From Alterluteimonas quercicellularis (GTDB lineage: Bacteria > Pseudomonadota > Gammaproteobacteria > Xanthomonadales > Xanthomonadaceae), in contig NZ_JAIWPR010000002.1 in assembly GCF_021191635.1 (NCBI RefSeq), forward strand, positions 1 through 64,000: a DNA stretch of 64,000 nucleotides. The letters run 5' to 3'. The number at the start of each line of letters is the position of its first letter. The first letter of the stretch is position 1. The notes below the pieces were generated by a model. The model was not told the DNA's origin and ran no database searches. It worked only from the letters and a program-made list of their open reading frames with translations. A program made the position numbers and the translations under genes. Below, in pieces: positions 58,338-64,000 of this stretch.

Positions 58338-60404
58338 ATGGCCACCCGCACCGCCCGCAGCCGGACCGCGCCGCCGCGCCTGCTCGACGCCCGTCCCGAC
58401 ACCGCCGACTTCCGCGACCGCATGTTCGAGCCCACCCTGGTCGACGTGCCGCTGCAGCTGCCGCTGGCCCAGCACCTGCGCCGCCGCGTGCCGGTGCTCG
58501 ACCAGGGCGAGGAGGGCGCCTGCACCGCCTTCGCCCTGGTCACCGTGGCCCATACCCTGCTGCGGGTGCGGCGCCCGCGTCCCGACGCCACCCGCCTCAG
58601 CCCGCGCATGGCCTACGACATGGCCCGCCGCTACGACGAGTGGGAAGGCGAGGAGTATGCCGGCTCCAGCTGCCGCGGCGCCATGAAGGGCTGGCACCGC
58701 CACGGCCTGTGCACCGAAACGGTCTGGCCCTGGCGCGCCGGCCCGGAGCTGGAGCCCTATACCGAGCGCCGCGCCCGCGACGCCCTGCGCCACCCGCTGG
58801 GCGCCTACTTCCGCGTCAACCACAAGGACCTGGTGGCCATGCACGCCGCCTTCGCCGAGGTGGGCGTGCTGTACGCCTCGGCCGCCGTCCACGACGGCTG
58901 GCTGGCGCCGCCGGCCAGCGGCGCGATCGCCTGGCGCCAGCAGCCGGTCAGCGGCTATCACGCCTTCGCCATCGTCGGCTACGACGCGCGCGGCTTCTGG
59001 ATCCAGAACGCCTGGGGCACCGGCTGGGGCCGCAAGGGCTACGGCCACGTCGGCTACGACGAATGGCTCGAGCGCGGCACCGACGTGTGGGTGGCGCGGC
59101 TGGCGGTGCCGGTGCAGGTGCAGCGGCCGGCCACGAGCGCGGTGTTCAACTCCGCGCTCGCCCGGCAGTCGGCCGGCTACGCCCAGGCCGACCTGCGCCC
59201 GCACATCGTCAGCCTGGGCAACAACGGCCGCCTGCGCCGCAGCGGCCGCTTCGGCAACGGCCAGGACGACATCCGCAACCTGATCCGCCAGGACCTGCCG
59301 CGCGCCACCCGCGACTGGAAGCGCAAGCGCATCATGCTCTACGCCCACGGCGGCCTGGTGCCCGAGCAGGCCGCCATCCAGCGCATCGCCGACTACCGCG
59401 AGAACCTGCTCGGCCAGGAGATCTACCCGCTCGCCTTCGTCTGGAAGACCGACTTCTGGAGCACCCTGGGCAACGTGCTGCGCGATGCCGCGCGCCCGCG
59501 CAGCGAGGGCCTGCTGGAGCGCACCCGCGACCTGCTGCTCGACCGCCTGGACGACACCGTGGAGCCGCTGGCCCGGGTGCTGGGCGGCAAGGCGCTGTGG
59601 GACGAGATGAAGGAGAACGCGCTGCTGGCCACCACCGCCGTCGACCGCGGCGCCGACGGTACGCTGCAGGAAGCCGGCGGCGCCGCGCAGGTGGCGCGGC
59701 TGCTGCACGCCTGGCAGCAGAGCGACCCCAGCGTCGAGATCCACCTTGCCGCGCACAGCGCCGGCTCCGTGCTGCTGGCGCCGCTGGTGCAGCTGCTCAC
59801 CACGCCCGGGCAGATCGCCGCCGGCCCGGCCGCCGGCATGCTCGGCCTGGGCGGGCGCATCGACAGCCTGCACCTGTGGGCGCCCGCGCTCACCACCGAG
59901 CTGTTCCTGCAGACCTGCGGCGAGGCCCTGCGTGCCGGCCACATCGGCCGCGCCAGCCTGTTCACCCTGACCGACCGCGCCGAGCAGGACGACCACTGCG
60001 TGCGGGTCTACAACAAGTCGCTGCTGTACCTGGTGGCGCACGCCTTCGAGGCCACCGCGCGCAGCTGGATCGACCGCAGCCGCCGCCACGGCACCCCGCT
60101 GGCGGGCATGGCGCGCTTCATCGAGGACGCCACCTACGGCAGCGAGGACATGCGCGCGCTGATCCGCGACGGCCTGCTCGACTGGATCCAGGCGCCCACC
60201 GTCGACCAGCCCAAGGGCTCGCCGCACGCCTCCGACGCCAGCACCCACGGCGCCTTCGACGAGGACGCCGCCACCCTGTGCGCCACCGTCAGCCGCATCC
60301 TCGACGTAGCGCAGGGGCCCGACCGGCTCGACATCCACCGCTCGGAGTCCGGCCTGGACGCACGCCGGCGCACCGTCTACCGCGCCATCTGCGAGAGCGC
60401 ATGA
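58338..60404 (+). CDS. Papain-like peptidase fused to an alpha/beta hydrolase
   Basis: A 688-residue two-domain protein without signal peptide. Domain one (about 1-260) is a C1 papain-like peptidase: DQGEEGACTAFA with nucleophile Cys 62 and oxyanion Gln 56, His 208 in SGYHAFAIVGYD, and Asn 224 in WIQNAWGTGWG. Domain two (about 325-688) is an alpha/beta hydrolase-like region with LYAHGGL and the nucleophile elbow AHSAGS (Ser 474). AGGAGG (58323-58328) is a strong ribosome site. I do not know a characterised enzyme with this fusion; substrate and role are open. Confidence 0.9.
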   Translation: MATRTARSRTAPPRLLDARPDTADFRDRMFEPTLVDVPLQLPLAQHLRRRVPVLDQGEEGACTAFALVTVAHTLLRVRRPRPDATRLSPRMAYDMARRYDEWEGEEYAGSSCRGAMKGWHRHGLCTETVWPWRAGPELEPYTERRARDALRHPLGAYFRVNHKDLVAMHAAFAEVGVLYASAAVHDGWLAPPASGAIAWRQQPVSGYHAFAIVGYDARGFWIQNAWGTGWGRKGYGHVGYDEWLERGTDVWVARLAVPVQVQRPATSAVFNSALARQSAGYAQADLRPHIVSLGNNGRLRRSGRFGNGQDDIRNLIRQDLPRATRDWKRKRIMLYAHGGLVPEQAAIQRIADYRENLLGQEIYPLAFVWKTDFWSTLGNVLRDAARPRSEGLLERTRDLLLDRLDDTVEPLARVLGGKALWDEMKENALLATTAVDRGADGTLQEAGGAAQVARLLHAWQQSDPSVEIHLAAHSAGSVLLAPLVQLLTTPGQIAAGPAAGMLGLGGRIDSLHLWAPALTTELFLQTCGEALRAGHIGRASLFTLTDRAEQDDHCVRVYNKSLLYLVAHAFEATARSWIDRSRRHGTPLAGMARFIEDATYGSEDMRALIRDGLLDWIQAPTVDQPKGSPHASDASTHGAFDEDAATLCATVSRILDVAQGPDRLDIHRSESGLDARRRTVYRAICESA

Positions 60405-60546
60405 CGCGCGCCGGGTTCACGCCGGCCGCACGCGCGGCTGCGCACCATGCGCTCCACACCGGCCGCGGCTGCCGGGGGCGCCGGGTCCGCACGGAGCGGA
60501 ACACGCCCCGCCGCGCTGCCGCCGGTTCCCTCATCCGGAGACCGAC

Positions 60547-60720
60547 ATGATCAAGTGGGCCATCATCTTCGCCGTCATCGGCCTCATCGCGGGCGCCCTC
60601 GGCTTCACCGGCGTCGCCGGCGCCTCGATGGGCATCGCCCAGTTCCTGTTCTGGGCCGCGATCATCATCGCCGTCATCCTGTTCGTCCTGGGCGTTACCA
60701 TCTTCAAGAAAGTGACCTAG
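60547..60720 (+). CDS. DUF1328 (YtjA-like) small membrane protein
   Basis: A 57-residue membrane peptide with two helices: [17 protein letters not shown] and [21 protein letters not shown], then a short basic KK tail. The WAIIF..IGLIAG and GIAQFLFW segments are the family signature. The function is unknown; relatives are often stress-induced. It begins 142 bp after the papain-hydrolase gene on the same strand and is followed by a terminator. Confidence 0.92.
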   Translation: MIKWAIIFAVIGLIAGALGFTGVAGASMGIAQFLFWAAIIIAVILFVLGVTIFKKVT

Positions 60721-60743
60721 CCGGCTTCGCGCACGGGTCCATC

Positions 60744-60771
60744 GACGCCCCCGTCCGCGGGGGCGTCGTCG
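60744..60771 (+). terminator. Intrinsic terminator after the DUF1328 gene
   Basis: GACGCCCCC (60744-60752) pairs with GGGGGCGTC (60759-60767), followed by GTCGTTTCG; the T run is weak, so termination strength is uncertain. Confidence 0.65.
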
Positions 60772-60790
60772 TTTCGGGAGCCGGACGACT

Positions 60791-60859
60791 GTAGGAGCGC
60801 GCTTGCGCGCGACAGGGCTTTTCGGCGCGCGCCCAGTCGCCCGCAAACGCGCTCCTACA
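60791..60859. repeat. REP pair upstream of icmF
   Basis: A forward unit (60791-60813) and a diverged inverse unit ending GCTCCTAC at about 60859 (core GCCCGCAAACGC). Confidence 0.85.
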
Positions 60860-60976
60860 GGGCTGGGCTCTGCGGATGAATACGCCTGTCACGCGCCATG
60901 CTGCGATGCAGCGCGCCGCCACGGCGCGGGGCGGGGGACAATACCCCGCATCGCACAACGCCCAGGAGCGCGCCCC

Positions 60977-63900
60977 ATGAGCACGCCAGCCCCCCATCTC
61001 CCCGCCGCCCGGCCCGAAGCCTCGCCGCTGCGCTTCGTCACCGCCGCCAGCCTGTTCGACGGCCACGACGCCGCCATCAACATCATGCGCCGGCTGATCC
61101 AGGCCCAGGGCGCCGAGGTCGTCCACCTCGGCCACAACCGCAGCGTCGAGGACGTGGTGCGCGCCGCCCTGCAGGAGGACGCCGACGCCATCGCCCTGTC
61201 CAGCTACCAGGGCGGCCACGTCGAATACTTCAAGTACATGGTCGACATGCTGAAGGAGAAGGGCGCCCCGCACGTGCGCGTGTTCGGCGGCGGCGGCGGC
61301 ACCATCACCCCCGAGGAGATCCGCGAACTGCAGGACTACGGCGTCGAGCGCATCTACCACCCCAACGACGGCATGAAGATGGGGCTGGTGGAGATGATCG
61401 AGGACGTCGTTCGCCGCGCAGCGGCGAACGGGGAATCGGGAATCGGGAATGGGGAATTGGAAGCGTTCCCGTCTCCGGCGATCGACGATGAGATGGGCAT
61501 AGGTCGCATGCTCAGCGCCATCGAGGACGGCGTGCTCGGCGAAGCCGAGCTCGCGCAGCTGCGGAAGCAATGGGTGCGCGGCTCTTCCGATTCCCCATTC
61601 CCGATTCCCCATTCCCGGATGCCGACCACGCCAGTGGTCGGGATCACCGGCACCGGCGGCGCCGGCAAGTCCAGCGTCACCGACGAACTGCTCAACCGCT
61701 TCCTCGCCAGCTTCCCGGAGATGCGCATCGCGGTGATCTCGGTCGATCCCACCCGCCGCCGCACCGGCGGCGCGCTGCTGGGAGATCGCATCCGCATGAA
61801 TTCCCTGCGCAGCCATCGCGTGTACATGCGCTCGATGGCCACGCGCCGGCAGAACGTCGCCACCAACGCCGTGCTCAAGGACTGCATCGCCTTCCTCAAG
61901 GGCCTGGGCTTCGACCTGGTGATCGTGGAGACCGCCGGCATCGGCCAGTCGGACTCGGAGATCGTCGACCTCGTCGATTTCCCGATGTACGTCATGACCA
62001 GCGACTACGGCGCCGCCAGCCAGCTCGAGAAGATCGACATGATCGACTATGCCGAGCTGATCGTGCTCAACAAGTACGACAAGCGCGGTGCCGAGGATGC
62101 GCTGCGCGACATCCGCAAGCAGTGGAAGCGCAACCGCAACGCCTTCCAGACCGCCGACGAGGACATCCCGGTCTACCCGACCATCGCCAGCCAGTTCAAC
62201 GATCCGGGCGTGAGCTGGATGTTCGCGAATCTCTGCCGCCTGTTGCGGCAGAAGCTGGGAATCGGGAGCGGGGAATCGGGAATCGGCAAAGCGGAATCGC
62301 GCTGCGACTTCGCGCCCGACCTCGACACCACACTGAAGGAGCCCCGCGCCACGGTGCTGATCCCCGGCCAGCGCGTGCGCTACCTCGCCGAGATCGCCGA
62401 GCAGGGCAGGGCGATCAACGCCGGCATCGAGAAGCAGGCCGAGGCCGCCGACCGCGCCCAGGCCTTCTGGCAATCCCTCCAGGAACTCGAAGACCCCGAT
62501 CTCCCCCAGGCCCTCGACCTCTACCACGCCGACGACCTCGTGGGAGCGCGCTCGCGCGCGACCCCCGATGCCGACGCCGAGCCCACCCCCGACCGCACCC
62601 TGCTCACCTTGCGCCAGCGCTACAACGACGCTGTCCAGGCCCTGACCAGCGAGAACCTCAAGCTGCTGCGCGAATGGCCCGCGCGGCTGAAGTCCATCAC
62701 CGACGAGGTCGCCGAGTACCAGGTCCGCGGCAAGACCATCCGCGTCGAGAACTACCGCGAATCGCTCAGCCACCAGAAGATCCCCAAGATCGCCGCGCCC
62801 GGCTACAAGAGCTGGGGCGAACTGCTGGTGTTCCTCGGCAAGGAGAACCTGCCCGGCAGCTACCCCTACACCGGCGGCGTCTACCCCTACCGCCGCACCG
62901 GCGAGGACCCGATCCGCATGTTCGCCGGCGAGGGCACGCCCGAGCGCACCAATCGCCGCTTCCATTACCTCAGCGTCGGCCAGCCGGCCGCGCGCCTGTC
63001 CACCGCGTTCGATTCGGTCACGCTGTACGGCGAGGACCCCGCCGAGCGCCCGGACATCTACGGCAAGATCGGCAACTCCGGCGTCAACATCCCCACGCTG
63101 GACGACATGAAGAAGCTCTACTCCGGCTTTGACCTGTGCGCGCCCACCACCAGCGTCTCGATGACCATCAACGGCCCCGCGCCGATCATCCTCGCGCTGT
63201 TCATGAACACCGCCGTCGACCAGCAGGTGGAAAAGCACCTGAAGGCGGACCCGGACCGCTGGGCCGAGGCCGAGCGGAAGATCGACGCCTTCTTCGCCAG
63301 CCGCGAGCGCCCGCGCTACCACGGCGACCTGCCGCCCACCAACGACGGCCTCGGCCTGGGCCTGCTGGGCGTGACCGGCGACCAGCTCGTCGACCCCGAG
63401 ACCTACGCCCGCATCAAGGCCGAGACGCTGGCCACCGTGCGCGGCACCGTGCAGGCCGACATCCTCAAGGAGGACCAGGCCCAGAACACCTGCATCTTCA
63501 GCACCGAGTTCGCGCTGCGGATGATGGGCGACATCCAGCAGTACTTCGTCGACCACAAGGTCCGCAACTTCTACTCGGTCTCCATCTCCGGCTACCACAT
63601 TGCCGAGGCCGGCGCGAACCCGATCAGCCAGCTCGCCTTCACCCTCTCCAACGGCTTCACCATCGTCGAGTACTACCTGGCCCGCGGCATGAAGATCGAC
63701 GACTTCGCGCCCAACCTGTCGTTCTTCTTCTCCAACGGCATGGACCCCGAGTACACCGTCATCGGCCGCGTCGCCCGCCGCATCTGGGCCCGCGCCATGC
63801 GCGAGCGCTACGGCGCCAACGAGCGCAGCCAGATGATGAAGTACCACATCCAGACCAGCGGACGATCCCTGCACGCGCAGGAAATCCAGTTCAACGACAT

Positions 63901-64000
63901 CCGCACCACGCTGCAGGCCCTGTACGCCCTGTTCGACAACTGCAACAGCCTGCACACCAACGCCTACGACGAGGCCATCACCACGCCCACCGAGGAAAGC
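60977..64000 (+). CDS. icmF: Fused isobutyryl-CoA mutase IcmF (5' part, cut by window edge)
   Basis: The first 1008 codons are open in frame from ATG 60977 to the window end. Residues of about 18-145 are the B12-binding domain (Co-ligand His 30 in [10 protein letters not shown]). Residues of about 218-425 are the MeaB-like GTPase chaperone (P-loop [12 protein letters not shown], Lys 231). The mutase barrel starts near residue 555. Mutase residues favour isobutyryl-CoA over methylmalonyl-CoA: Phe 649 in RMFAG and Gln 836 in DQAQNTC, where methylmalonyl-CoA mutases have Tyr and Arg. It interconverts isobutyryl- and butyryl-CoA. Three GGGAATC-type repeat tracts and one REP unit are read in frame in its linkers. 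Confidence 0.95.
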   Translation, partial: MSTPAPHLPAARPEASPLRFVTAASLFDGHDAAINIMRRLIQAQGAEVVHLGHNRSVEDVVRAALQEDADAIALSSYQGGHVEYFKYMVDMLKEKGAPHVRVFGGGGGTITPEEIRELQDYGVERIYHPNDGMKMGLVEMIEDVVRRAAANGESGIGNGELEAFPSPAIDDEMGIGRMLSAIEDGVLGEAELAQLRKQWVRGSSDSPFPIPHSRMPTTPVVGITGTGGAGKSSVTDELLNRFLASFPEMRIAVISVDPTRRRTGGALLGDRIRMNSLRSHRVYMRSMATRRQNVATNAVLKDCIAFLKGLGFDLVIVETAGIGQSDSEIVDLVDFPMYVMTSDYGAASQLEKIDMIDYAELIVLNKYDKRGAEDALRDIRKQWKRNRNAFQTADEDIPVYPTIASQFNDPGVSWMFANLCRLLRQKLGIGSGESGIGKAESRCDFAPDLDTTLKEPRATVLIPGQRVRYLAEIAEQGRAINAGIEKQAEAADRAQAFWQSLQELEDPDLPQALDLYHADDLVGARSRATPDADAEPTPDRTLLTLRQRYNDAVQALTSENLKLLREWPARLKSITDEVAEYQVRGKTIRVENYRESLSHQKIPKIAAPGYKSWGELLVFLGKENLPGSYPYTGGVYPYRRTGEDPIRMFAGEGTPERTNRRFHYLSVGQPAARLSTAFDSVTLYGEDPAERPDIYGKIGNSGVNIPTLDDMKKLYSGFDLCAPTTSVSMTINGPAPIILALFMNTAVDQQVEKHLKADPDRWAEAERKIDAFFASRERPRYHGDLPPTNDGLGLGLLGVTGDQLVDPETYARIKAETLATVRGTVQADILKEDQAQNTCIFSTEFALRMMGDIQQYFVDHKVRNFYSVSISGYHIAEAGANPISQLAFTLSNGFTIVEYYLARGMKIDDFAPNLSFFFSNGMDPEYTVIGRVARRIWARAMRERYGANERSQMMKYHIQTSGRSLHAQEIQFNDIRTTLQALYALFDNCNSLHTNAYDEAITTPTEES
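61430..61618. repeat. Two inverted GGGAATC repeat tracts inside icmF
   Basis: Tract one (61430-61460) is about four copies of GGGAATC/GGGAATG; tract two (61585-61618) is the same sequence inverted (GATTCCCC, ATTCCC words). They are read in frame as roughly [12 protein letters not shown] and [10 protein letters not shown]. They flank a 40-residue linker between the B12 and GTPase domains. Confidence 0.88.
62257..62286. repeat. Third GGGAATC tract inside icmF
   Basis: GGGAATCGGG words with one changed copy, in the forward orientation, read as [12 protein letters not shown] at the end of the GTPase domain. Confidence 0.85.
62540..62562. repeat. REP unit inside the icmF coding frame
   Basis: A forward REP unit differing from the consensus at one base (GTGGGAGC for GTAGGAGC). 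It is read in frame as VGARSRAT (residues 522-529), in the linker ahead of the mutase barrel. Confidence 0.93.

Noticed and set aside
60977-64000. Annotation as methylmalonyl-CoA mutase
   Set aside because: Substrate-binding Tyr and Arg are replaced by Phe and Gln, and the B12-GTPase-mutase order is that of IcmF.

Overview
The window is a 64-kb piece of a very GC-rich gammaproteobacterial chromosome. It is most likely from the Xanthomonadaceae, in the Lysobacter/Luteimonas/Stenotrophomonas neighbourhood. Evidence: GyrA has Gln at position 83, as I recall from Stenotrophomonas; LigA is unusually long; smc, zipA and ligA lie close together; and the intergenic regions are full of a REP-type repeat (begins GTAGGAGCGCGC, ends CGCGCGAC) of the kind common in this family. 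A REP-associated tyrosine transposase (RAYT) is encoded in the same window. No rRNA, tRNA, CRISPR array, prophage or classical insertion sequence was seen. The window is mostly housekeeping chromosome plus accessory cassettes.

Layout. 0-9 kb: two small lipoproteins (MliC-like, YbaY-like), a coupled M14 carboxypeptidase and endonuclease/phosphatase lipoprotein, a POT peptide transporter, a rhomboid protease, a histone-H1-like Lys/Ala-rich protein coupled to a small GNAT, a cold-shock protein with terminator, and a DUF3298 lipoprotein. 9-16 kb: a cyclopropane fatty acid synthase, sirtuin, M3 peptidyl-dipeptidase, glutathione peroxidase, universal stress protein, ferredoxin-NADP reductase and DUF488. 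16.6-19.5 kb (minus strand): an ABC exporter, then a thioredoxin-like protein overlapping a 66-residue six-cysteine secreted peptide. 19.8-29 kb: smc, zipA, ligA and epmA, with a Tat-exported aminotransferase on the opposite strand between zipA and ligA. 29-33.6 kb: DUF3011 protein, mtnA, CPBP protease, and a lipase next to an exported ankyrin protein that looks like an effector/immunity pair. 33.9-37.2 kb: gyrA followed by a tandem array of 116-bp REP units.

37-55 kb holds an almost complete leucine/isovalerate degradation (Liu) pathway in scattered pieces: leucine dehydrogenase and isovaleryl-CoA dehydrogenase (52.8-55.2 kb), methylcrotonyl-CoA carboxylase beta (44.5-46.1 kb) and alpha (38.0-40.1 kb), an enoyl-CoA hydratase, HMG-CoA lyase and a thiolase (47.6-48.7 kb). 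Between them lie efeO-efeB without efeU, a bactofilin coupled to a zinc-ribbon protein, two Ala-rich lipoproteins, a lipoprotein-type autotransporter protease, and the RAYT gene flanked by four REP pairs. 55.7-64 kb: an SDR, a phospholipase D-type protein, a papain-like peptidase fused to an alpha/beta hydrolase, a DUF1328 membrane peptide, and the first 1008 codons of a fused isobutyryl-CoA mutase (IcmF) that runs off the window edge.

The most notable signals are: (1) a REP family acting at several levels (tandem arrays, stop codons of neighbouring genes including its own RAYT, and an in-frame insertion in icmF, which also carries three in-frame tracts of a second repeat); (2) the exporter/redoxin/Cys-rich peptide locus; (3) the papain-hydrolase fusion; (4) the lipase-ankyrin pair. 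Functions are assigned from sequence motifs read by eye. No database search was possible.
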